From Corynebacterium falsenii (lineage in GTDB: Bacteria; Actinomycetota; Actinomycetes; Mycobacteriales; Mycobacteriaceae): a stretch of 64,000 nt of DNA. The first letter of the stretch is position 1, and each line of letters begins with the position of its first letter. The notes below the pieces were generated by a model that worked only from the letters and a program-made list of their open reading frames with translations, did no database searches and had not been told where the DNA came from. The position numbers and the translations under genes are program-made. Shown here piece after piece: positions 1 to 8,110 of the stretch. Location: NCBI RefSeq assembly GCF_020099275.1, contig NZ_CP083646.1:868001-932000 (forward strand). The letters are read 5' to 3'.

Positions 1-1562
1 GCTATGCGGATCATCCCCGCCTGAGCGGGGAGCACCTTTCCTCACTTCCATAGTTAGGCTAACCTCACGGATCATCCCCGCCTGAGCGGGGAGCACCTTT
101 CCTCACTTCCATAGTTAAGCTAACCTCACGGATCATCCCCGCCTGAGCGGGGAGCACGCCGGTCGATCCGGCTACTGTGCAGGAGGGCGCGGATCATCCC
201 CGCCTGAGCGGGGAGCACGTCACCATGGGGGCAGTGCCCCACCGGACCTGCGGATCATCCCCGCCTGAGCGGGGAGCACGACATGGAGACGAATGAGGAC
301 CCGCTGGAGCACGGATCATCCCCGCCTGAGCGGGGAGCACGAAGGATGGTGTGAGGCGCAGGTGGTCTACGAGGGATCATCCCCGCCTGAGCGGGGAGCA
401 CCCTTAGTGGACGCTAGGGAATTGAACCCCATAGGGATCATCCCCGCCTGAGCGGGGAGCACCTTTTCCTCATATTCGCCCTCTTCGATACCTAGGGATC
501 ATCCCCGCCTGAGCGGGGAGCACCTTTTCCTCATATTCGCCCTCTTCGATACCTAGGGATCATCCCCGCCTGAGCGGGGAGCACCACGGGACTAAAAACG
601 ACTCAATCCGGCTTAACGGATCATCCCCGCCTGAGCGGGGAGCACGCGGCTAATATGCTGCACCGTCAAGCGCGACCACGGATCATCCCCGCCTGAGCGG
701 GGAGCACCGCCTCCGTTTTTGAAGCCGTTGTCGGACACGGGGATCATCCCCGCCTGAGCGGGGAGCACGTCGCGGCTGGTGTTCTGGGGAAGGATTCCTC
801 GGGGATCATCCCCGCCTGAGCGGGGAGCACACATCGCGTCATGCTTAGTGGATTCTTGTTTCAGGATCATCCCCGCCTGAGCGGGGAGCACCATAACCGC
901 AGGTCAGGCCGTGTTTTTGGTGTGGGATCATCCCCGCCTGAGCGGGGAGCACGGGTAGCTAGGCTAGTTCAACCCGGATTATGTGGGATCATCCCCGCCT
1001 GAGCGGGGAGCACATGTGGGCTATCAGTTGCGCTACTGTAATTGAGGGATCATCCCCGCCTGAGCGGGGAGCACCGTGAGGGGGTGTATCACGCGCGGGT
1101 GCGTGCGGGATCATCCCCGCCTGAGCGGGGAGCACACGCCAGGACGATACGCGCTGTTCAGCGTTGCGGGATCATCCCCGCCTGAGCGGGGAGCACGACT
1201 GGTTGAATCGGCTTGCCATGGATGATCTGGGATCATCCCCGCCTGAGCGGGGAGCACCCGAACACTGGAATGATCGTGCCGTTCTTCACAGGATCATCCC
1301 CGCCTGAGCGGGGAGCACTGGACAAGTCTGGGTGGTGGTCGCAGACTGCTGGGATCATCCCCGCCTGAGCGGGGAGCACGACAGCAGCTGCAGCATATCG
1401 TCACCCTGCAGCGGATCATCCCCGCCTGAGCGGGGAGCACTGCGCGAGGATCGCCCGCGCCCGCAGGAGGGACGGATCATCCCCGCCTGAGCGGGGAGCA
1501 CTTGATCCGCCGCGTGGAGGGGCAGCATCGGGTGGGATCATCCCCGCCTGAGCGGGGAGCAC
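1..1562 (-). CRISPR. Type I-E CRISPR array, 26 repeats, open at left edge
   Basis: 26 copies of a 28-bp repeat that look identical by eye start at 8, 69, 130 and so on to 1535, with a 61-bp period (two steps are 62). Positions 1-7 are the end of a further spacer, so the array continues off the left edge. Read on the minus strand the repeat has the I-E form: a CCCCGC/GCGGGG stem with a 4-nt TCAG loop, then an ATGATCC handle. cas genes and array are both on the minus strand and the leader lies at the right end. The newest spacer is therefore 1502-1534 and the oldest visible one is at the left. Two neighbouring spacer pairs are duplicated (36-68/97-129 with one mismatch; 463-495/524-556 identical). 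Confidence 0.98.
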
Positions 1563-1652
1563 ACTACTTGAACAGCAGCTATGTGATCCTACAGAGACAA
1601 TTTACATCACTTTGCCTTCTAGGATCGGCGGAGAGTGCCCAGGGGGAGTGCC
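1563..1652 (-). promoter_or_regulatory. CRISPR leader
   Basis: These 90 bp lie between the cas2 stop codon and the first repeat. The part next to the repeat (about 1563-1620) is AT-richer than its surroundings, as leaders usually are. Position and orientation (downstream of cas2, upstream of the array on the minus strand) make it the leader. I cannot name a convincing promoter hexamer or an integration-host-factor site in it. Confidence 0.7.
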
Positions 1653-2003
1653 CTAACCGCGCCGCCTTTTCGCTTTTCGATATCGCGATTGCTTCGACCA
1701 CCCTGCCTTCAGCGAGCTCGATTGGTTGGAGATCGGCCGGCGTATGAGGGTGAGGCCGTCGTAGTCCACAGGCTTCCACTGAGCCCGGTGAACACGAATT
1801 TCGAAACCAGATTCTGTATCTCGGGATGGAAAGGTCATGATAGCCCTTCCTGACTTCACTTCATCGGTGACAGTGAACCATAGTTCATCTCTGACTCGCT
1901 TATTTACCCGACCCACGTAGACACCGGGCTCGATCTCAAAAAGCCAGCGGGTGAGGTACCCGCGAATCCGTTGAGGGCAAGCAGTGATGACAAGTGTGAT
2001 CAT
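1653..2003 (-). CDS. cas2: CRISPR-associated protein Cas2e
   Basis: 116 aa. Cas2 forms the structural core of the Cas1-Cas2 integrase that inserts new spacers at the leader end. The protein has the Cas2e (CasC-type) form: a ferredoxin-like start (MITLVITACPQRIRGYL), a WLFEIEPGVYVG segment, then a basic, poorly conserved tail (RYRKAKRRRG). The length fits I-E Cas2, which is longer than classic Cas2. Its ATG overlaps the cas1 stop by 4 nt, so the two are probably translationally coupled. The gene appears intact. Confidence 0.95.
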   Translation of the reverse strand: MITLVITACPQRIRGYLTRWLFEIEPGVYVGRVNKRVRDELWFTVTDEVKSGRAIMTFPSRDTESGFEIRVHRAQWKPVDYDGLTLIRRPISNQSSSLKAGWSKQSRYRKAKRRRG

Positions 2004-3013
2004 CGGGGCTCCTCATCAGAGGGCTTCGGGTCCAGCTCATCGAAAGCATCCTCCGACAGTTCCTCCGGAGCATAGTTTGACCCTCCAGCGACTTTGCGGT
2101 CCGCACCATCCCATAGCTCAACGACGTCGGCCCATTGATGTGCATCTTCGTTCGAGTCAGGTCCTAGTAACAGGCTCTTCACATCGTCCGCGATGCGTGA
2201 CGGAAGCTGAGAATTCCTAAACTCATCGCGCATTTTCCTTCTTACTAGCACTCCAATATCAGTGAGGTCCACTGTGCCAGCATCGTGAAGTTCCCGTATG
2301 GCTCGGAAAGCGACTGGAATTGAAATCTCCGCTTTATACAAATCGGCCACGTCGTAAACAAAGCTCCGGTCGTGTCCGGTGTGGACAAAGCCCAAGCCCG
2401 GACTGCAACCGAGTGAAACTACCACCGCGTGGGTGAGGCCATACATACAGGCATGAGCTGCTGAAAGAGCTTGGTTAATCGGGTCGCCGGCCGAGAAATT
2501 TTCCGGATCGTAGGTTCGCCGATCCCACTCCACGCCGAACTCCTCGGAACATTGCCTGTAGACTCGCCGAACTCTAGCTCCTTCCTTTCCACGAAGTTGC
2601 TGCATCGTAAGCCCAGCCGTGTCTTCGTTTGGAAAGCGCATCCCATACATCTGTCTAGCAACGGCAAGTCGACTTGTGGTTTTGCTAACCTTCTCGGCTT
2701 GCACGGTCAATAGACGGGAAGAACGGGCGATACTCCGACCGTGTGCGTAGTACCGCACTCCTTCCTCTCCAACCCATACCAACGAACAGCCCGATTCGGC
2801 GGCAACGGTCACAGCTTGATGAGTGACTCTTGTTCCAGGGCCTAATAGAAGGACGTTCAGCGCAGAGACAGGGACATGTATAACCCCGTCCTCGTCAGTA
2901 GAAGTTAGCGCACCGCCGTCCCTACCCAGGGTGCAATGCTCCAGGTAAAGATAGGAAATTCTGTCTCCGGCACGCAAGACCTGCTGAGGCCGCGGTGGTA
3001 GTACTCCAGCCAT
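2000..3013 (-). CDS. cas1: CRISPR-associated endonuclease Cas1e
   Basis: 337 aa. Cas1 is the integrase subunit that joins new spacers to the leader-proximal repeat. Aligned by eye to E. coli Cas1, the metal ligands are all present: Glu144 in LRGKEGARVR, His211 in GFVHTG, and Asp221 and Asp224 in FVYDVADLYK. It is about 30 residues longer than the E. coli protein, mainly through an acidic C-terminal tail (DELDPKPSDEEPR). It lies 3 nt after cas6e and overlaps cas2 by 4 nt. Nothing suggests loss of function, so adaptation is probably possible even though cas3 is broken. Confidence 0.96.
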   Translation of the reverse strand: MAGVLPPRPQQVLRAGDRISYLYLEHCTLGRDGGALTSTDEDGVIHVPVSALNVLLLGPGTRVTHQAVTVAAESGCSLVWVGEEGVRYYAHGRSIARSSRLLTVQAEKVSKTTSRLAVARQMYGMRFPNEDTAGLTMQQLRGKEGARVRRVYRQCSEEFGVEWDRRTYDPENFSAGDPINQALSAAHACMYGLTHAVVVSLGCSPGLGFVHTGHDRSFVYDVADLYKAEISIPVAFRAIRELHDAGTVDLTDIGVLVRRKMRDEFRNSQLPSRIADDVKSLLLGPDSNEDAHQWADVVELWDGADRKVAGGSNYAPEELSEDAFDELDPKPSDEEPR

Positions 3014-3016
3014 CGT

Positions 3017-3673
3017 CTATCCCGTCACTGATGCGAGAGTGAGTAAACCGCATCCGTAGGCCTTAGCGCGCCCTATGCCGTCGGTGAGCACACTGCGCAG
3101 CGCATCGGCTTGGCGGACTTCAAGGAGCCCCTCGTAGGTGACCTTCGAGATGGTGACTGTCTTTCCTTTTCGAGGGAATTTAGCCATTTCACGGCCTACA
3201 ACCGACAGCGCAGGTTGGTTCTGCCAGTCCTCCGCCTCTGGAAATACTAAGCCCATGCTTTCGGCTCGGTCGACGAGCCACTGTGTCTGCTGTTTCACAG
3301 TGACATGTGCCAGACGTTTCTTCTGTCCATTTTCCAGAGTCACAGTGTGTGTCGGATTTGCCGTCAAGCGAAACGCGTATGTCTGTCCGCGCATAATTCC
3401 TTGAAGGAGGGGCGTGTAGTCGCGAATCGCCCAACTTTGCTCGTTAGCCCAGCCTGCCTGTTCCTGAATGTGCTCGAACGAAGGCTTGTCCGGGCTGACG
3501 ATGTATAGCAATGAACGATCCGACAGCGTATCGACTCGCCACAGTACTCGTTTCTCATTTATGAGATCCCGAGGAAAAGCATCCATAACCGCACCATGCA
3601 TTTTTCCGGGCGATGACAGAAGTTCGCGTGCACCTCGCCGACGAGGGTGAAGCTCCATCCTGGATAAGTACAT
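3017..3673 (-). CDS. cas6e: Cas6e (Cse3/CasE) pre-crRNA endoribonuclease
   Basis: 218 aa. Cas6e cuts the repeat hairpin at the 3' base of the stem, leaving an 8-nt 5' handle, and stays bound as part of Cascade. The N-terminal SPGKMHGAVMDAFP carries a histidine at residue 26, the position of the catalytic His of characterised Cse3 proteins. The C-terminal glycine-rich GIGRAKAYGCGLLTL is the RAMP signature loop. Its start overlaps the cas5e stop by a single base. With the repeats seen here, the predicted handle is ATGATCC plus one variable base. Confidence 0.95.
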   Translation of the reverse strand: MYLSRMELHPRRRGARELLSSPGKMHGAVMDAFPRDLINEKRVLWRVDTLSDRSLLYIVSPDKPSFEHIQEQAGWANEQSWAIRDYTPLLQGIMRGQTYAFRLTANPTHTVTLENGQKKRLAHVTVKQQTQWLVDRAESMGLVFPEAEDWQNQPALSVVGREMAKFPRKGKTVTISKVTYEGLLEVRQADALRSVLTDGIGRAKAYGCGLLTLASVTG

Positions 3674-4386
3674 CAGCTTCCTCCTAGAAGAGTGAAGGGG
3701 TCATGGCCACCACGGTCTTCCAGTCCGAGATCATTGTGTACTCGGACCCATGAATGAACAATGGGACGCAGGGAATACTGGCGGTGGGTAGGCGAGAAGG
3801 AAACTGGATTGTCGCGGACAAGTTCGTCCGACTTTTCACTGGCTTCAACATCTCGGCTCACAAGCAAGTTCAGATTTCGCGGTTGGCGCTTCCGGTACCA
3901 AGGAGCCGCCATCCACTCTGCTTCGCTGAGAGCCTCATGGAGGCCAGAGGCGACGATTCCCAGGGATACTCGCCTACCGGGGGGACAGTTCCGTCGGCCG
4001 AGATAGAGCGGAAAAACGGGATGTCTCAGAGAGTCTTCAAGGCCCTGGAGCGTGGTTTTGGGGCCTTCAACTGCAGCAACGAACTTGTAGTCATGCAAGT
4101 AGAAGCGATTGGTCAGCACCATTGACTCAGCTTTGGATCCGTTCTTCGGCCAACGAGTTTCGGTTTGAAAGTCACGGCGAATCGTTCCAACCTGATCGGT
4201 TCGCACCCCGAAACGGAGCCCAAGAAGATCGCTGAGGTCGGATTCTCGCGATCGTCCTTCAGCTGAGGCAAGTAGCCCGATAATTCCACTTTTCGTAGGT
4301 TCTGTGCGAGTTTCCCGGCGGCTGAATCGACTGCTTGAGCCCCACGACTGCATTGGCCCATCGAGGGCCAAGAGCAAGGTAGGCAT
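3673..4386 (-). CDS. cas5e: Cascade subunit Cas5e (CasD)
   Basis: 237 aa. Cas5e binds the 5' handle of the crRNA and links the Cas7 backbone to Cse1. The N-terminus LLLALDGPMQSWGSSSRFS is the typical Cas5e start, including the conserved PMQSWG, followed by the usual RRETRTEPTKSGIIGLLA segment. Length is normal for the family. The stop overlaps cas6e by one base and the start lies 5 nt after the cas7e stop, so it sits within the cas operon. No disruption seen. Confidence 0.95.
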   Translation of the reverse strand: MPTLLLALDGPMQSWGSSSRFSRRETRTEPTKSGIIGLLASAEGRSRESDLSDLLGLRFGVRTDQVGTIRRDFQTETRWPKNGSKAESMVLTNRFYLHDYKFVAAVEGPKTTLQGLEDSLRHPVFPLYLGRRNCPPGRRVSLGIVASGLHEALSEAEWMAAPWYRKRQPRNLNLLVSRDVEASEKSDELVRDNPVSFSPTHRQYSLRPIVHSWVRVHNDLGLEDRGGHDPFTLLGGS

Positions 4387-4391
4387 TAATT

Positions 4392-5492
4392 CTAGACCTC
4401 CAAGTTCGCAAATGACTGAGCCACGCGATCGACGATGTCAGGAAGGGTGAGTTGGACTGCGCGTCCGTCGAGGGCTTCCTGAAGCTCTGGGGAAGAAACT
4501 CGATCGATTGCGAGATAGAAGGAATCCACCGGCTTCGTTGCGTACTGAGCGTCTCCATCGATGGCGTACTCAACAAGTCGCTGAGCTGCCAGCTTGCTTG
4601 CTTCACCCTTGTTGGGAATGGGATCTTCGAAAGCGTTGCCGAGTTCCACCGGCTGGTCATCCCGAATTTCGACCAAAAGGAAATCTGGACGGGTTCGGTT
4701 GGCAAACGTGTTTTGCTTGCCGGTCGGCATGCTTGTGGTGAACACCTGCGTGAATGCGCGGGCAGCCTCGGCCGCAGCTTGAGCACTTCCAATGTTCTCC
4801 ACCAGCTTGGTGGCGTTGATAGTGGCATATCGATAGAGGGTGGAGGAGACAAACTCGACTGTGCCGATCATGCCGGCACCGGCATTGTCTTCCGGAGCGA
4901 GGTCGTCGACCGCTGTGAAGTAATCGAATTCCTGAATAGCCTGGTGAACGGAAAGGGCGTGCTTGACCTGGCAGGAAGCATCGACATTGAGCTCAGGAAG
5001 GTTGGCGAGCATCCGGCCGAAGAGTGCGACGTCTACGGCTTGGGCACTGTCGATTGCCTTCTTGACATCCGACCTCTTGAGGGTCTGACCATCAAGGATA
5101 TCGGCGGCAAATTGGGCCAGCTTTGCAATCTCTTCGCGGGCAAGGAAGATCAGCGCACCAGTTTCTTCCGGTCGCTTCTTGTCCATGGTGATATTCGCAG
5201 CCGCTAGAGCCTTCTGGGCTGCTTGCATTGCGTCGTCATCGGAAAGCTCGTTACGGTTCTGCTTGAGTTGCTCAGCAATGAGCGAAGCAGCGTGCTTGGT
5301 GCGTTCGCCGAGCTGGCTTTCGTCCAAGACATTGTGAAAGTCTCGCCGCATTGCACGCTTCCATGCTTGGCTGGACACGCGGTGGCGCTCTACACCACCG
5401 AAGCGGGCTGACTTCGGAGAGCCAGTGTCATCACGGTTCAGGTTTGATGGGGGAACGAGCTGGATGGCGTGGAAGTCGATGAATAGAGACAT
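4392..5492 (-). CDS. cas7e: Cascade backbone subunit Cas7e (Cse4/CasC)
   Basis: 366 aa. Six copies of Cas7e normally polymerise along the crRNA spacer, flipping out every sixth base. The start MSLFIDFHAIQLVPPSNLNR and the SARFGGVERHRVSSQAWKRA segment are hallmarks of the Cse4 family. Length is normal. A purine-rich site (GGAAAGGA) precedes the ATG. A 78-nt spacer with a stem-loop separates it from cse2, unlike the overlapping junctions elsewhere in the operon, which may help set its higher stoichiometry. Confidence 0.95.
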   Translation of the reverse strand: MSLFIDFHAIQLVPPSNLNRDDTGSPKSARFGGVERHRVSSQAWKRAMRRDFHNVLDESQLGERTKHAASLIAEQLKQNRNELSDDDAMQAAQKALAAANITMDKKRPEETGALIFLAREEIAKLAQFAADILDGQTLKRSDVKKAIDSAQAVDVALFGRMLANLPELNVDASCQVKHALSVHQAIQEFDYFTAVDDLAPEDNAGAGMIGTVEFVSSTLYRYATINATKLVENIGSAQAAAEAARAFTQVFTTSMPTGKQNTFANRTRPDFLLVEIRDDQPVELGNAFEDPIPNKGEASKLAAQRLVEYAIDGDAQYATKPVDSFYLAIDRVSSPELQEALDGRAVQLTLPDIVDRVAQSFANLEV

Positions 5493-5525
5493 GATAGGGA
5501 GTCCTTTCCAGACGTGTCATAGGTA

Positions 5526-5546
5526 GCTGCAAATCGTTATTGCAGC
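5526..5546 (-). promoter_or_regulatory. Stem-loop between cse2 and cas7e
   Basis: A perfect 7-bp stem, GCTGCAA/TTGCAGC, with a 7-nt loop, lies in the only sizeable gap inside the Cascade operon. No U-run follows, so it is not an intrinsic terminator. It could be an mRNA processing or stabilising element that raises cas7e expression. That role is inferred. Confidence 0.45.
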
Positions 5547-5570
5547 CGGTGGGTTTGTGTGTGCTTCCGA

Positions 5571-6200
5571 TTAGGCGGTGTGCTCGGAAGTTTCCTCAGT
5601 CGGTTTTTCGGATGACGGGTTTTGCGCGTACAGATCCCGGGACCACGCCAGGCGTACGCCTCGGCGAGGTTGATCAAAGTGGTAGCTGAATAGGTCTTCA
5701 GCCAACTGGCCGTAGTCAAGCGAAATACCAGCTGCGCGAAGTTGATTTATTAGTCCGCGCATGTGCCATAGCAGCTCATCGGGAGAATCAGACGTGATGA
5801 GAGCGTTGTACCGCCGAATAACGGGGCTGGACTCGTAGTCCTCGGCAGGGCTCAAACGAATGAGATCCCGAATTGCTTGACCAAACCCCCTGCCGCGTCG
5901 GTGCATCGCAGTGGATTGGGACTGTTGATGCACGGAGTAGAGAGACAGCGCGCTGAGGATTGAACGTTCGGCGTAGCTGAGATCGTCACTGCGGCCAACG
6001 AGTTCGGCAGGCAGGTCTGTGAATGCTACTGCTGTGACTGTTGGATCGAACGTTTGGGAGCTGGTGCCCCTGCGCATGCGAGCAAGATGCGCACGGCTCG
6101 TCGAGGAATGCCCCTCGAGCAGGCTTCGCTGGAGCCGTTCAATTGTCGTTGTGATATGTGATCCAACGAGGTTCCGCGATTGTGCGAAATTAAATGTCAT
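5571..6200 (-). CDS. cse2: Cascade small subunit Cse2 (CasB, Cas11)
   Basis: 209 aa. Two Cse2 copies form the belly of I-E Cascade and stabilise the R-loop. Identification rests on position between cse1 and cas7e, size, and an Arg-rich mostly helical composition (for example HLARMRRGTSSQ and RRGRGFGQAIRDLIRLSP). The ATG at 6200 overlaps the cse1 stop by 4 nt. Cse2 is poorly conserved, so the call relies on context as much as on sequence. A low-complexity acidic/Thr tail ends the protein. Confidence 0.9.
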   Translation of the reverse strand: MTFNFAQSRNLVGSHITTTIERLQRSLLEGHSSTSRAHLARMRRGTSSQTFDPTVTAVAFTDLPAELVGRSDDLSYAERSILSALSLYSVHQQSQSTAMHRRGRGFGQAIRDLIRLSPAEDYESSPVIRRYNALITSDSPDELLWHMRGLINQLRAAGISLDYGQLAEDLFSYHFDQPRRGVRLAWSRDLYAQNPSSEKPTEETSEHTA

Positions 6201-7915
6201 GAGGAACCTTCCTTCTCGTTGTTGCGATCCACTGGGTTTACTTGTCCGAGGATCTTGGTGAGATTACGGCGGAATTGCAGATGAGCGCTTCCAGCCGTGA
6301 TTCGGAATTTGGAGTCTGCATGCCAACGCCCAGCCCATGCTTGAGGGCTGACATCGTCGAGCAAGTCACGACCGACCCTCTCTGCGGTGGAGCGCAGTGT
6401 CTTCTGCCACACGTCAATGGCCGTGGACGGTGCAACGGACGGTGTGAGTGTCAACAGCCATTCACGGAAGGGCACGTCAATCGCTGCATAGAAACGACTG
6501 CGGATGTCGTCCGCGTCTGACGGGAATTCACCTGAGCCAGCGAAGACAAGCTTTCTGTAGAAATTTCCCGTCTCCCATGCAACCTGGTCGGATAGTTCGA
6601 CGCCGCTGCGTGCAGCTTCTCGCAGGTCTTCCTGCTCTGGCGCTAGGAGGGCAGTTCCAATACTGAGACTGTCGGTAGCAATGGTTCCATACGATGAGCT
6701 TTGGCTACCGTAGCTCATCGATACGGTGGACACTCGGATGCGCTTCGATTCGTCAATCCCAGCTTGGCCATCGAGGAGAAGCGTGCTGAGCCACTCGACC
6801 GTCTTGGGCGGTTTGCTGGCATCAACCGTTCCGTTGGCTCCAAACTTAGATTTAGCCTGTTGAGCACGAGCCAGGGGAAGTATTCCGGACAATGATCGCC
6901 ACAAGGCGCGACCAGGGTCAAAGGCCCGGGGCATGTAGACCAAAGTTTTTGCCTTCTTGGACTGGGGATCGCTGTACCTCCACGGCGTCATCTTCTCGAC
7001 ACCATATTGGCGGGTATAACCGACCGGATCACCGTTCGAGATCAGCACGCCAATTGCCTTTTCATCTTTCCAGAACAGGCGGATGCGACGCTGTGGCCAT
7101 GTGAGAAGCTCCACAGGGCCAGTTGCGCGGGTGCGTTCCGGAGACTTGGGGTCGAACCGCGGTTCCTTCCGGGCACTACTGGTGAGCTGAGGCAGTTCCC
7201 AGATCGGGAGATCGTCACCGGAGTGCCCAGCCAACTCAGGGCCATGTTGGGGCGCGAAGTTCAGCAGAAGTGTTTCCTTGAGGTTATCCCCGTGAAGCAC
7301 GGTGCCGCCAAGCCATCCAGCCCAGCCGATACCAATGGGATATCCGCGACCTCCTTTGACGCGATCGTCTCCGACGGCACCGGACTTGATGCCGGAAAAA
7401 TCGTAGGCCTGGCAATGAACGAGAGCTCTAGCGGCCTCCGCGGCCGTCAGCTCTGAAACCTCCGTCCGCATGCTGAATAGTGCACCCACGTCCGGTATGA
7501 GGAGAGCGAGATCGCCCACCGAATTTTTCGAGGTGTGGAGATCAGGTACCTGGAAAAAGGGATACTCGGGATCTCGCAGGTTAAATCGGTAAGACCACTC
7601 GTCGAGATAAGACTTGACCTCGTCAGACAATAGGGTGGGGGCTTCCCACAGTGACTGCCACAACTCGAGGGCGGTGTCTTCATCGTCGAGGTCGTCGGCA
7701 TCCCACACTCTGTAGAGAATCGCCAAAAGAATTCGCAGAATTGCGAAATTCGTGGTTTCCAGAGGATCCGCGAGCCGCTGATACTCTTCGCCGTTCTCCA
7801 AGGCCTCGTGAATACTGATGTCGCGTTCCACGCCCTGTTGGTCCAGGACGGTGATCCAGGGTTCAGTGAGCAAGTTGAATTTGCTGACATCCGTTTCAGC
7901 TGTGTTTTCAGACAA
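6197..7915 (-). CDS. cse1: Cascade large subunit Cse1 (Cas8e, CasA)
   Basis: 572 aa. Cse1 recognises the PAM and recruits Cas3. The N-terminal FNLLTEPWITVLDQQG is the standard Cse1 opening. The LLLNFAPQHGPELAGHSGDD and VYMPRAFDPGRALWRSLSG regions also fit the family, as does the length. The start is TTG at 7915, chosen because AAAGGAGGT stands about 7 nt upstream. A 195-bp gap separates it from cas3, so cse1 to cas2 can be a separate transcript that survives the cas3 insertion. Confidence 0.95.
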   Translation of the reverse strand: MSENTAETDVSKFNLLTEPWITVLDQQGVERDISIHEALENGEEYQRLADPLETTNFAILRILLAILYRVWDADDLDDEDTALELWQSLWEAPTLLSDEVKSYLDEWSYRFNLRDPEYPFFQVPDLHTSKNSVGDLALLIPDVGALFSMRTEVSELTAAEAARALVHCQAYDFSGIKSGAVGDDRVKGGRGYPIGIGWAGWLGGTVLHGDNLKETLLLNFAPQHGPELAGHSGDDLPIWELPQLTSSARKEPRFDPKSPERTRATGPVELLTWPQRRIRLFWKDEKAIGVLISNGDPVGYTRQYGVEKMTPWRYSDPQSKKAKTLVYMPRAFDPGRALWRSLSGILPLARAQQAKSKFGANGTVDASKPPKTVEWLSTLLLDGQAGIDESKRIRVSTVSMSYGSQSSSYGTIATDSLSIGTALLAPEQEDLREAARSGVELSDQVAWETGNFYRKLVFAGSGEFPSDADDIRSRFYAAIDVPFREWLLTLTPSVAPSTAIDVWQKTLRSTAERVGRDLLDDVSPQAWAGRWHADSKFRITAGSAHLQFRRNLTKILGQVNPVDRNNEKEGSS

Positions 7916-7979
7916 TGTGGTACCTCCTTTCTATGGTGGTGTCCCGCCGTTGTGCAGACGGAATCTAGGGTGGGGTTCA

Positions 7980-8041
7980 CCGAGTTAGAGCGTTAGCAGG
8001 GCGCTAATGCTTGTCAGTAGAAGTTTCCTTCTTTAACTCGG
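7980..8041 (-). promoter_or_regulatory. Nested inverted repeat upstream of cse1
   Basis: In the 195-bp gap between cas3 and cse1, an outer 8-bp perfect inverted repeat (CCGAGTTA/TAACTCGG) encloses a second one (GCGTTAGC/GCTAATGC, one wobble). I see no U-run for a terminator. It could be an operator or a folded 5' leader of the Cascade transcript. I did not find a clear -35/-10 pair in this gap. Confidence 0.4.
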
Positions 8042-8110
8042 TTTCTCGTTGCTTCTCACGGCTACAAATACGTTCAAGAACAACCTGTTAGCTCCGTGAT
8101 TTTGGTTGGT

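Noticed and set aside
613..894. 93-aa open frame inside the CRISPR array
   Set aside because: It is translated repeat sequence (recurring LPAQAGMI) and has no start signals.
2000..3013. Apparent loss of a Cas1 catalytic Glu (YGLTHAVVV against YGVTEAAIL in E. coli)
   Set aside because: The metal-binding Glu of E. coli Cas1 is in LRGIEGSRVR, which is conserved here as LRGKEGARVR. The other position is not catalytic.
8024..8041. Second target of the guide spacer before cse1
   Set aside because: Only 7 bases (AGTTAAA) match and the flank is CCG, not an AAN-type motif. This is too little to claim.
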